A stretch of DNA of 56,020 bases from contig CP070812.1 in NCBI GenBank assembly GCA_020344015.1, positions 2,813,425 to 2,869,444 on the forward strand, read 5' to 3'. A program made the translations under genes and the position numbers. This DNA is from Gemmatimonadota bacterium. Its GTDB lineage: Bacteria > Gemmatimonadota > Gemmatimonadetes > Palauibacterales > KS3-K002. How positions within the stretch are numbered: position 1 is the stretch's first letter; the number at the start of each line of letters is the position of its first letter. The notes beneath the pieces were generated by a model that was not told the DNA's origin, did no database searches, and saw only the letters and a program-made list of their open reading frames with translations. Positions 14,612 to 22,705 of this stretch are shown here, piece after piece.

Positions 14612-15835
14612 CTACGGGAGCGTGGCCGACGGCCGCTCGTCCGTGCCGGCGCCCGGCTGCGGCAGGTGTGCCTCATCTTCTGTCCAGGGCGGCAGCACTT
14701 TAACGAGCACCCACAGTATGACGAACGGTAGAGCCAGAAGCGCCATGGTCATGAACAGTCCCTCGAGACCGAAGAGTTCGACTCTGTAAACCGTCAGGCC
14801 GCGCAGGCTCTTCGAGAAGAGTTGTCCCCCCATCACCACGTTCCAGCGGATGCTGAAGATCCCGATCTGCACCAGGATTGCGGACCCCAGGTATATCAGG
14901 CGCCGCAGCTCGTCGGGGACCTTGAAGATCGGCTCTTTGCTGAGGGCCGGCGAGGTCAGACCGAGGAGGGTCAAGGGAATCAGCGCTCCCAGCACCAGCT
15001 GCAAGACGACCAGGCTGATGAAGAGTCGGCTCTGAATCAGTTGCGTGAGGATTCCGATCGATTCTTCCGATTCATAGAGGCGATGGATGAAATCGAGCAT
15101 CTCTAGCGAGACGTCCACTACCATTGCGTAGAAGAGAAAGACCGCCAGCTTGTCCGCGCAGCGCATGTCCACCGGCTTCCAGCGAAGCATGGAGGCGATC
15201 ATGTAGATGATCAGGACGAGCGCGATCCCCGAGACGATTGCCGAGAACAGGAATACGACCGGCATCAGCACGCTGCTCCACCAGGGGTTCGCCTTGACCG
15301 ACCCGAATATGAACCCGACGTACCCGTGTAGCAGAAACGCGGAAGGGATGCCGATGATCGTGATCCATCTGCCCATCTTATCATCAAACTTGAGCGACTT
15401 CTCCGAGAGATCCGTTGCCCCCAGTGTAAGTGCGTAGTGTACCCAGCGGCGCCAGCCCGTTTCGCTGCGGTACCAGAGCACCAGGTCCTTACGGTAGTCG
15501 AACCAGATCTCCAGCAGCAGGACGACCATCAGGTACCAGGCGTAAACGAACCCAAACATCGCCATGGCCGACTGGCGATTCGGCGTCAGAAAGATTTCGT
15601 ACGAGCGGAACGGGTGGCCGAGGTGCGCCAGCAACGGGAGGGGAGCCACAAGCAGAAAGGCCAGGGCTGTCAACAGTGCCAGACGGTATGTGGGCTGTAC
15701 TTCCTTGACGTTGAAGACCCGCTCCAACGATGCGAGGATGAAGGCGCCTGCCACGAGCCCCGTTACGTAAGGGTAGACCACGATCAACAAACCCCAGTAG
15801 AGCTCGTACTCGTTTGGGTAGATGAACCCTTGCAT
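14612..15835 (-). CDS. NrfD/PsrC-family quinone-binding membrane subunit
   Basis: A 407-residue polytopic protein with about ten helices. The N terminus (NEYELYWGLLIVVYPYVTGLVAGAF) matches the NrfD/PsrC/HmcC family, whose members bind menaquinone and pair with a four-cluster ferredoxin. No heme or Fe-S motifs are present. It follows the ferredoxin gene by 3 bases and is the last gene of the seven-gene minus-strand operon. Its likely role is exchange of electrons between the quinone pool and the ferredoxin and multiheme subunits. No molybdopterin or other catalytic subunit is encoded nearby, as in Hmc-, Tmc- or Cbc-like redox modules. Confidence 0.9.
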   Translation of the reverse strand: MQGFIYPNEYELYWGLLIVVYPYVTGLVAGAFILASLERVFNVKEVQPTYRLALLTALAFLLVAPLPLLAHLGHPFRSYEIFLTPNRQSAMAMFGFVYAWYLMVVLLLEIWFDYRKDLVLWYRSETGWRRWVHYALTLGATDLSEKSLKFDDKMGRWITIIGIPSAFLLHGYVGFIFGSVKANPWWSSVLMPVVFLFSAIVSGIALVLIIYMIASMLRWKPVDMRCADKLAVFLFYAMVVDVSLEMLDFIHRLYESEESIGILTQLIQSRLFISLVVLQLVLGALIPLTLLGLTSPALSKEPIFKVPDELRRLIYLGSAILVQIGIFSIRWNVVMGGQLFSKSLRGLTVYRVELFGLEGLFMTMALLALPFVILWVLVKVLPPWTEDEAHLPQPGAGTDERPSATLP

Positions 15836-15838
15836 GGG

Positions 15839-16648
15839 CTACCTCACCTCGCCGTCTAGGTTGGCGTAGTAGACCTTCGGCTTCGTGTTTAGGTGCGGCT
15901 TGAGGACCTGCAGATCGTTGAAGCGCATGAACCGCGCTAAAGGTGTGGCTCTGCCCTCCAGCTCGCCAAACAGCCGCGCTCCAGTCGGGCAAACCTCCAC
16001 GCACGCCGGCACCAGCCCGTCGACCAGGCGGTGATAGCAGAATGTGCATTTCGCCGCGACATGCGTCTCCGGGTGGAGCCAGCGGGCACCGTAGGGGCAC
16101 GCCTGTATGCAGTAACGGCAGCCGATGCAGTATTCATCGTCCACCAGCACTGCCCCATCCTCTGTGGTAAACGTCGCGCCTACGGGGCAGACCTGGACGC
16201 AGGGCGCCTCGGCGCAGTGATTGCACAATTTCGGAACGAAGAAGGTCCTGCGAATCTCACTGCCCTCGCTCGCCATGGGCGGGAATCCATCCAGGCCTCC
16301 GTTGGGACTGTCGACTTCAACTTCCTCGTCGGTCCGAATAACGTAACGCTCGATCCAGGTGTTGAAGTGGTGTGAGTCGAGAGGAACATCGTTCTCGGTC
16401 TTGCAGGCCAGTACGCATTGTCCGCATCCGATGCACTTGTTGACATCGATGCCCATCCCGTAGAGGTGTTCACTGGGATCATAATCGCCATTGCTTGGAG
16501 CCTGCGCCTCGAGCAAGGGCACTCGGACCACCCCGAGCACGATCGGCACTGCGAGGCCACACTTCTTCAAGAACTCGCGCCGGTCGAACGGTTTGGATTC
16601 TTCGGCCGCTGGGGATCCGGCGGCATCCGGTACGTCCGTCGACATCAT
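15839..16648 (-). CDS. Tat-exported ferredoxin with four [4Fe-4S] clusters
   Basis: About 269 residues. A twin-arginine leader (FDRREFLKKCGLAVPIVLG) sends it folded to the periplasmic side. Cysteine groups in order: CIGCGQCVLACK, CNHCAEAPCVQVCP, CIGCRYCIQACPYGAR and CTFCYHRLVDG...CVEVCP. These are 16 cysteines in the NrfC/PsrB/DmsB/HmcB arrangement. It should relay electrons between NrfD and the multiheme cytochromes. The start overlaps the stop of the eight-heme gene (ATGATG at 16643-16648, stop TGA inside), so translation is coupled. NrfD follows immediately. Confidence 0.93.
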   Translation of the reverse strand: MMSTDVPDAAGSPAAEESKPFDRREFLKKCGLAVPIVLGVVRVPLLEAQAPSNGDYDPSEHLYGMGIDVNKCIGCGQCVLACKTENDVPLDSHHFNTWIERYVIRTDEEVEVDSPNGGLDGFPPMASEGSEIRRTFFVPKLCNHCAEAPCVQVCPVGATFTTEDGAVLVDDEYCIGCRYCIQACPYGARWLHPETHVAAKCTFCYHRLVDGLVPACVEVCPTGARLFGELEGRATPLARFMRFNDLQVLKPHLNTKPKVYYANLDGEVR

Positions 16649-17406
16649 GAAGTCTCCGGGAAATGGGGATAGTGGCACTGCCAGCATAGGTACTGCTGAT
16701 TGTGCGTTCGAGGGTTGATTCGTGGAATGGACTGGGGACTCTCGGCATCCTCGGCATGGCAGCCCCCGCAAAATGCTCTCTCCATCGGTTTGCCGGGTCG
16801 AACGGCACGCGGTGAGATCTTATGCTCGTCGGGCGCCTCGTGACACGTCACGCATTCCAGCGTCGCGTGGTGCGAGACCGCCTTCTGGCTGGCTATCTGA
16901 CCATGACAGGCGCTACAGGAACCCGGCACCATCGGCGGCTCTGGCGCATGCGGGTCGTGGCAGGTCACGCAGGGCATGAGAGGGTTATGCGTCACTGGGT
17001 CGATTTGTGCGAATCCAGTCGGGCGGCTCGGGTTGTAGGAATGACAGCGCGGGCAGTGGTCACGTTCGCTCGGGATTACTGGCTTGACCTCTACCGGGTT
17101 GGCCACGTGCCCCGCCGCCGGGCCGTGGCAACCCTCGCAGGCCAGCCCCCGGTGATTCCCCGCCAATCGCTCTTCCATGATCGATCCATGGCACAACGTG
17201 CACTCCCGCTGTCCGGCGTACTTCTTCGGGTGGGCGATGATCGTATCGATCGCCGCCGCCCGATAGTGCCCCATCTCACCGAACGTGTCGGGCACCAGGA
17301 AGGAGCGCGCTGCGATGAGCGCGACGGCAGCCAGGACAAACACCGCAGCAAGGCGGGGGACCTGTTGCGGCAGCTTGTGGCTCCGAAACTCAGGTAGTCT
17401 GACCAT
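16645..17406 (-). CDS. Membrane-anchored eight-heme cytochrome c
   Basis: About 253 residues from ATG 17406. Upstream ATG 17430 and GTG 17478 are also in frame, so the start is uncertain. A single N-terminal helix (LAAVFVLAAVALIAARSFLV) anchors or exports it. Eight CxxCH motifs follow: CTLCH, CEGCH, CPRCH, CVTCH, CSACH, CVTCH, CGGCH and CWQCH. Many extra histidines (HNPLMP, HHATLE, HNQQY) could be distal ligands. The pattern resembles the cytochrome subunits that precede Fe-S/NrfD pairs in other redox complexes. A 164-base gap separates this start from the 22-heme gene, with a hairpin at 17465-17482 (CCGGGT/ACCCGG). Confidence 0.85.
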   Translation of the reverse strand: MVRLPEFRSHKLPQQVPRLAAVFVLAAVALIAARSFLVPDTFGEMGHYRAAAIDTIIAHPKKYAGQRECTLCHGSIMEERLAGNHRGLACEGCHGPAAGHVANPVEVKPVIPSERDHCPRCHSYNPSRPTGFAQIDPVTHNPLMPCVTCHDPHAPEPPMVPGSCSACHGQIASQKAVSHHATLECVTCHEAPDEHKISPRAVRPGKPMERAFCGGCHAEDAESPQSIPRINPRTHNQQYLCWQCHYPHFPETS

Positions 17407-17570
17407 GGGCTTCGCCGGTTGGCGGACCATGATGGCTGGGGCAAGCCATGGGGCGACAGCAAGGCCGGGTCTCCCCACCCGGCAGAGCTAATGTCACCCC
17501 CACGTCCTAATAACAAAAATCGTTCGCGAGCGCCAGTCGTGGGACATTCAGACCCCGCTGCCGCGTGTTT

Positions 17571-19592
17571 CTAGCCGCCCCCCGGCTCGGGCATCGTGTG
17601 GCAGAGGTGGCAGTCTGCCGGCGCGTTGTGCTCGAGCTTGTCGGCGTGGCAGACGGTGCAGACCTGACGGGTCCACTCGGTGATGAAGGCGGCGTTATCT
17701 CCGTGACAGAGGGTGCAGCCGCTGTGTGCGGCCGCGGGATGGATCTGCAACACGTCCCCCTTGTGGCAGCTGAGACAGGCCCTCTGCGGTTGATGGTGGA
17801 ACGTGTGGCAGTTCTCGCAACTGAGACCTGGGGCCCGCATGCTCGGCGCGGTGTGACATTGGGAACACTCGAAGCCGCGGGCGCGATGAACGGGGTGCGT
17901 GAAGTCGCCGATCTCGGTCGTGATCGTCCCGCTCGGAGCGCCGCCGGGCCCTCTGTGACAGCTCGCGCAGTTCAACGGCTCGATGAGCCGGTGATGGCAA
18001 TTGTCGCAGCTCGATCGATCGGTCAGGGTGATGCCGCCGTGCTCGTCGAGCGGGGTGTGGCATTCGGTGCAGGCGATGTCGGCGCGCTGCACGTGTGGCG
18101 TGTGGTCGAACCGCCGCCCGGCAAAGCGACCGGCCTGTTCGCCGATACCCAGGTGACACTGCAGGCAGACGTTGTCGCCGAGCGTTGGACCCAACTCGAT
18201 GCTCGGTACAGAGTAGGGAAGCGAAGCAGTATCCACAGCCTGCTGGACGAGTTCCAGGGCGGCGCGCAGGAGCTGATCGGCGTAGGCGATGTTGTGCGCG
18301 CCCTTTCCGGTCTCGACGAACCTCAGGTTGTCCTCGGCGAGTGTCAGCAGACTGTCGGCTGTGGCGCGGGCTCGGACGGGCACTCCGTTCAGCGTGCTGC
18401 GGGCCGCGCGCAGAACCGTGGCTACCTCGCTCGTTCGTCGTTCGACCTCTCGCTGCCAGGACGGGAGGATGTTGGCATAGCGGATCCCGTGACACGACAT
18501 GCAGGTCGCCTCGCCGGCCTGCTTCACTTGAGCGTGCCCATCGATCTCGGCTGGAAGGCCATGGCAGCTCTGGCAGGAGACCCGGGCGAGGAACATGGTG
18601 CTGGGGGTGTTCTCGGTGCCGTGGCCGCCCATACCGGAGTACATGAGCCGTTGCGCGTCGTGGGCTCCCTGGTGGCAAGAGTTGCAGTCGAGCTCGAACG
18701 CGTCAGCGAGGGAGACTACGCGATGAAGGATCGGCGTGTGGCACTGTGTGCATTCGACATTGTGCTCTGCGATGTGGACGCGGTGTACCAGAGTTGTGTT
18801 CTCGAACTGTTGGATCCGCTCGGGCTCGTTATGGCAGTTGAAACAGCGGCGCTGCCCCGCTTCGCCCGTCCCACTGGTGACCGCCTCGTGGCAGCCGACG
18901 CACGAGATCATGTTCTCGACGTAAGCCGGGTGGTCAACGACAAAGCCCGCTGCCGAACGGAAGCGCGGCGGTGAGTCGTGACAGCCCGTGCAACCGGCAA
19001 GCGGTTCGCCTACCGGCCGATCCTTGAAGTGGCAGATGTAACACGTAACGGCCGTGACCCTGAGGTGTGCGGCGCCGATCTCGTAACCCTCGAGCTCGAG
19101 CGGGCTGCCCTGAACGATCTGTGAGTGGCAGCTGGTGCAGCGTAGGCGCTTCCCACGGCGCTGCTCTCCCAGGTGATGGGTGTGATCGAAACGCACGCCC
19201 TCGTAATTGACCACGCCCTCGAGCCCGCGCTCGGTGTGGCAGCCCGAGCGGAGACAGGCTTCGTCCTCGATCTCGGCCCAGGGTTTCACGCCGTAGGCGC
19301 CGGTGACGTATTTGACGACCTGGTTGGCCGCCTGGAGCTTGCCCATCGCCTCGGCTCTGATTCCCGGCGCATAGTGGCACTGGATGCACTTGACGGTGTT
19401 GTGAGAAGAGCTCGCCCAGGAGTCGTAGTAGGGCTGCATGAGATGGCAGTTCGTACAGAAACTCGGCTGGCCGCTGTACTCGATGAAGCCTACCGTGCCG
19501 ACCGCCATGAGGATCACCAGCAGGATCGCGACCTGTATGGCGATCTTGATTGGACGCGAGAAACGATCGAGGAACCCCGTCAGACGTCCCAT
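17571..19592 (-). CDS. 22-heme NapC/NirT-type cytochrome c
   Basis: A 673-residue protein. An uncleaved N-terminal helix (residues about 17-38, IAIQVAILLVILMAVGTVGF) is followed by a NapC/NirT/NrfH-like start: FCTNCHLMQPYYDSW, then CIQCH. It carries 21 CxxCH motifs plus one CX4CH (CLRSGCH), 22 hemes in all. Motifs 1-12 form an N-terminal half; a heme-free helical segment of about 100 residues (SWQREVERRTSEVATVL onward) separates them from motifs 13-22. Simple NapC proteins have four or five hemes, so this is a large extension. It is likely a long periplasmic electron wire taking electrons from the membrane. It sits 4 bases after the nine-heme gene. Confidence 0.92.
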   Translation of the reverse strand: MGRLTGFLDRFSRPIKIAIQVAILLVILMAVGTVGFIEYSGQPSFCTNCHLMQPYYDSWASSSHNTVKCIQCHYAPGIRAEAMGKLQAANQVVKYVTGAYGVKPWAEIEDEACLRSGCHTERGLEGVVNYEGVRFDHTHHLGEQRRGKRLRCTSCHSQIVQGSPLELEGYEIGAAHLRVTAVTCYICHFKDRPVGEPLAGCTGCHDSPPRFRSAAGFVVDHPAYVENMISCVGCHEAVTSGTGEAGQRRCFNCHNEPERIQQFENTTLVHRVHIAEHNVECTQCHTPILHRVVSLADAFELDCNSCHQGAHDAQRLMYSGMGGHGTENTPSTMFLARVSCQSCHGLPAEIDGHAQVKQAGEATCMSCHGIRYANILPSWQREVERRTSEVATVLRAARSTLNGVPVRARATADSLLTLAEDNLRFVETGKGAHNIAYADQLLRAALELVQQAVDTASLPYSVPSIELGPTLGDNVCLQCHLGIGEQAGRFAGRRFDHTPHVQRADIACTECHTPLDEHGGITLTDRSSCDNCHHRLIEPLNCASCHRGPGGAPSGTITTEIGDFTHPVHRARGFECSQCHTAPSMRAPGLSCENCHTFHHQPQRACLSCHKGDVLQIHPAAAHSGCTLCHGDNAAFITEWTRQVCTVCHADKLEHNAPADCHLCHTMPEPGGG

Positions 19593-19596
19593 GCCC

Positions 19597-20835
19597 CTAT
19601 AGCTCTTCCTTTCTCAAGGCGCGCAACTTGAACCAGGCGAGTACGATCGCGGAAAGCGCCAGGAACCAGACCGGAATCAGGGTAAGCCCGTGCTCCCAAC
19701 GATGCTCTGCGGCAACCTCCTCCGCAGCGCGGATGTCCGTCGCTATCGAGCCGACCTGCCGGCTCAGATCTTCCAGCACCTCCAGATCGAGGCTGTGTTG
19801 TGCTTGGGAGATTTGCAGGTAAACGGTCAGAGCCGTTTGGTGACGTAGCTTGACATCGGCCACCCTGCGGCCCGCTCGGATCAGCTCGTGAATCGCCTCT
19901 TCCGAGCTGTGCAGGTCCTGGGTGGCACGCGTCACCTGCTCCGCGATCTCCACGCCGATCAGCGCGGCGGGGCTATCAGCCTCGTGGCACTCGGTACAGG
20001 TCGCAGCGATCTGGTCGGGCGCGACCCGCTCGGTGCCGTGATTGGAGTGGCACGCCGTGCAGCCGGGGATCGTACCTGCCAGAGCCGCATCGCCATGCGC
20101 ACCCGAATAGAAGGCCCGGCGCACCTGGACATGACACTGCCCGCAGACGTCGGCGATCTGCGAGACAGCCGGCGGCAAGGCTGCGTGAGATCCGTGACAG
20201 CTGACGCAGGTCGGCGCCGCGAAGTTGTTCTCTACATAGAGAGCGACGCCGTGTGCGCTAGCGCGGTGGGTCTCGATCTGACCCGTGTCCAGTCCGTATC
20301 CCCCCATCAACGCTGCATCTTCGTGACAGTCCTCGCAGGTCGCGGCGATGTTCGTCGGATAGACGTTGCTACGCGCGTCGTTGGGCGGCAGGATCGTGTG
20401 GGCGTCGTGGCAGTCGGTGCAGGTGGGTGCGTTGAGGTCGCCCCCTTCCAGCAGCAGGTGCCCGTGGCGGCTGGTGCGGTACTCGGCCAGTTGGCCCACC
20501 GGCAACCCGTAACGTCGCATCTGGTCCGGATCGGAGTGACAGGATGCACACAAGCGCACCGTTTCGAGCTTGCCGGGAGTCCCGATGTAATCGGCACCGG
20601 CGTGCGCGGTCGCCTGCTCGAAGGCCTGCGGAACCCCACCGTGGCAGTCGTGACAGCGGATACCTCGCTCAGAGTGGGTGCCGAGTAAAAAAGCCCGGCG
20701 TTTCTCTGTGTGACAGGCGACGCAGCTGTAGTCCGGATCGATGGTGAAGTCGCGCTGCTGCGCGAGCGCCGGGGCGCCGGCCATCACAGCGGCCAGGATG
20801 ATGCCGCTCGCCAAAATCCACTTGCCGACTCTCAC
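19597..20835 (-). CDS. Membrane-anchored nine-heme cytochrome c, paralogue 2
   Basis: A 412-residue protein with a signal peptide ending in PALAQQ. Nine CxxCH motifs: CVACH, CHDCH, CASCH, CTDCH, CEDCH, CVSCH, CGQCH, CTACH and CTECH. A heme-free region of about 90 residues and one C-terminal transmembrane helix (LIPVWFLALSAIVLAWF) with a basic tail follow. The layout matches the protein at 11671-12921 motif for motif, including EYRTSRHG. Its start overlaps the stop of the PEWY-less cytochrome b by 4 bases. It is therefore probably the c-type subunit of the second, derived bc-like complex. Confidence 0.92.
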   Translation of the reverse strand: MRVGKWILASGIILAAVMAGAPALAQQRDFTIDPDYSCVACHTEKRRAFLLGTHSERGIRCHDCHGGVPQAFEQATAHAGADYIGTPGKLETVRLCASCHSDPDQMRRYGLPVGQLAEYRTSRHGHLLLEGGDLNAPTCTDCHDAHTILPPNDARSNVYPTNIAATCEDCHEDAALMGGYGLDTGQIETHRASAHGVALYVENNFAAPTCVSCHGSHAALPPAVSQIADVCGQCHVQVRRAFYSGAHGDAALAGTIPGCTACHSNHGTERVAPDQIAATCTECHEADSPAALIGVEIAEQVTRATQDLHSSEEAIHELIRAGRRVADVKLRHQTALTVYLQISQAQHSLDLEVLEDLSRQVGSIATDIRAAEEVAAEHRWEHGLTLIPVWFLALSAIVLAWFKLRALRKEEL

Positions 20836-22094
20836 GGCTGTTCCTCCTCTCCGCCTTCGGCTTCAGCATCCGGTTCGTTCTGTGGTGCCTCTGCCGACTC
20901 CTGCTCAGGAACGAAGCGCTCGATCATCTCTCCAGGCCGCAGCTGAGTGCTGGGTGGCAGCGATCTGAGTTGGCGGCCCGCCAGCCACGCGACCAGAAAG
21001 CCGAAGAAGAAGAGGGTCCCGAGTGCCAGTACGATGGGCCGGCGCCGCAGACGTCGCTCGGGCCTTCGATCAAACAGCGGCAGCAGCGCCATGCTCATCC
21101 CCAAGAGCGTGAACAGCCAGAACCCCCACACACCCAAATAGCGGATCAGAGCCAAAGAAACGTCCACCACGATCCACGAGGAAACCAGCGCAGACGGCAG
21201 TGTGAACGGGTCCGCCGGGTCGCCCACCGGCCGCGGGAACAAGGCGGCGAGGCTGATCGCGACCGCCAGGACCAGTACCCCGACGATGAAGGCCTTCAAC
21301 AGGTGGTTCGGAAAGAACGGGACGCCATCGCCCGCCTCACGCGTCTCCCCCGGAGGCGGCGCGATCCCGTGCTTCCGCAAGAGCGAAAAGTGGAGGAGCA
21401 GCAGGGCGAAGGCTATCCAGGGGAGAATGATGACGTGCCAGGCGAAGAACCGACTGAGCGTCGCACCCGAGACCACCGCGTCTCCCTGCAGCACCGATGC
21501 GAAGACCCCAAGCACGGGTGCTCGCGAGATCGTGTCCAGAACCTCGGTCGTCGTCCAATAAGCCCATTGATCCCAGGGCAGCAGATAACCGGTCCCTCCG
21601 AACGCGAGCACCACAAGCAGTAAGAGCAGGCCGGCCAGCCAGTTTGTCTCACGTGGCGGCTTATAGGTCCCGGCGAAAAACACTCGCGCCATGTGCGCCA
21701 TGATCGCGATCACTATCAGGTTGGCAGACCACACGTGGAGATCCCGTACCAACCAGCCGAGCGGCACCTCGGAGACGACGTACTGAATGCTCGGGTACGC
21801 TTCCTGAACCGACGGCCGATAGTAGAACGACAAGAGTACCCCGGTCACGACGAGTACGATGAAAAGCATATAGGTGATGCCGCCGAGCGCGTGGCGCCAG
21901 CCGACGAAGGCTGGTAAGCGTCGGCCCAGCGCCTTTCTGGCCGCTTGATCGATGGACACCGTGCGGTCGATGGGCCCGTACAGTAAACCCAAGAAGCGCG
22001 CAACGCCGAGCAACGCGGGATCCGTGCTCGCCTTCAGGTCGGCCCAGAATACGGCCAACCATTTCAATCTCGGTTTCTTCTGTGGCTCGTTCAC
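20832..22094 (-). CDS. Cytochrome b without the PEWY motif
   Basis: A 420-residue cytochrome b homologue. All four heme-b ligands are kept: H120/H134 and H220/H235, with the same spacing as in the intact paralogue. The Qo-site motif is lost: where the paralogue has DPF...KPEWYFMF, this protein has DPFTLPSALVSSWIVV, with S305 S306 W307 I308 in place of PEWY. The catalytic Glu is therefore missing. A 60-residue N-terminal extension and an acidic C-terminal tail (EAEGGEEEQP) are extra. The start overlaps the stop of the ligand-less Rieske homologue by 4 bases. I infer loss of quinol bifurcation with retention of transmembrane electron transfer through the b hemes. Confidence 0.9.
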   Translation of the reverse strand: MNEPQKKPRLKWLAVFWADLKASTDPALLGVARFLGLLYGPIDRTVSIDQAARKALGRRLPAFVGWRHALGGITYMLFIVLVVTGVLLSFYYRPSVQEAYPSIQYVVSEVPLGWLVRDLHVWSANLIVIAIMAHMARVFFAGTYKPPRETNWLAGLLLLLVVLAFGGTGYLLPWDQWAYWTTTEVLDTISRAPVLGVFASVLQGDAVVSGATLSRFFAWHVIILPWIAFALLLLHFSLLRKHGIAPPPGETREAGDGVPFFPNHLLKAFIVGVLVLAVAISLAALFPRPVGDPADPFTLPSALVSSWIVVDVSLALIRYLGVWGFWLFTLLGMSMALLPLFDRRPERRLRRRPIVLALGTLFFFGFLVAWLAGRQLRSLPPSTQLRPGEMIERFVPEQESAEAPQNEPDAEAEGGEEEQP

Positions 22095-22552
22095 CTCGCG
22101 CCTTCCGAAACGTAGATGACGCCCTCTCTAACGGAGACGGCGAAGCGTTTGAGTGCCTGCGTGGAGAGCCCGGCTACCACATCTCCGCGCAGGTCGTACA
22201 CCATGTATCTGCACGGCGAGTAGATGCGCGACGATTCCGGGTCCCAGCGTAGAATGCAACCGTCGGCGGGCGATGTCGCCTGTAATGCGAAGTAACGGGC
22301 GGAGTCGAGACGCACGATCAGGATGACCTCGTCGCCCCAGGTGCGGACTCGGCTCGAGCCTACCGGGAAGTCCGCCTCCCGCGCCACCCGTATCGCCGGT
22401 TGCACCTCCGGGATGTCCAGATTCTGTGACGGATTGACGTAGAACACCATGGCCATGACGGTGACGGTAATTATCAGCAAGATCACGCTACCCAAAAGAA
22501 GCTCTGTAAATCCGAGTCGCAGAATCTTACGCTCTATCTCCATTGCCGTCAC
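22091..22552 (-). CDS. Rieske-fold protein that has lost all cluster ligands
   Basis: A 153-residue protein with one N-terminal transmembrane helix (residues about 17-38), then a domain that aligns with the intact Rieske protein at 12946-13416 through IYV near its end. Box 1, CTHLSC in the intact protein, is SPADGC here: the ligand Cys is S94 and the ligand His is A96. Box 2, CACH, is SPCR: the ligand Cys is S112 and the ligand His is R115. The two non-ligand cysteines, C99 and C114, which make the disulfide in bc-type Rieske proteins, are both kept. The fold is thus preserved without the [2Fe-2S] cluster. It is the first gene of the minus-strand operon, overlapping cytochrome b by 4 bases. 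The Rieske assignment rests on my own alignment. Confidence 0.8.
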   Translation of the reverse strand: MTAMEIERKILRLGFTELLLGSVILLIITVTVMAMVFYVNPSQNLDIPEVQPAIRVAREADFPVGSSRVRTWGDEVILIVRLDSARYFALQATSPADGCILRWDPESSRIYSPCRYMVYDLRGDVVAGLSTQALKRFAVSVREGVIYVSEGAR

Positions 22553-22705
22553 ACTCTATGTGGCGATAAAGTCGGCGCCCACGGAAGGGCCGCCGCGAAC
22601 CCGTCCCGGTTGCTGGAAGACCGGGTCAAGTTACCACTCTACCTGCGATAGCCGCCACCCATCGACAAACTCTTGGGTGGTGCGCACGACGCTCGCTTAC
22701 TTATT

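Noticed and set aside
17565..18974. Long plus-strand open frame of 469 codons opposite the 22-heme gene
   Set aside because: It is the complement of regularly spaced Cys-His codons in a high-GC gene, has no domain and no start signal, and the minus-strand frame is unambiguous.
10460..22552. Alternative complex III or periplasmic nitrite reductase locus
   Set aside because: There is no ActB-type molybdopterin-like Fe-S subunit, no ActC pair and no NrfA catalytic CxxCK heme. Cytochromes b and Rieske-type proteins do not belong to those complexes.
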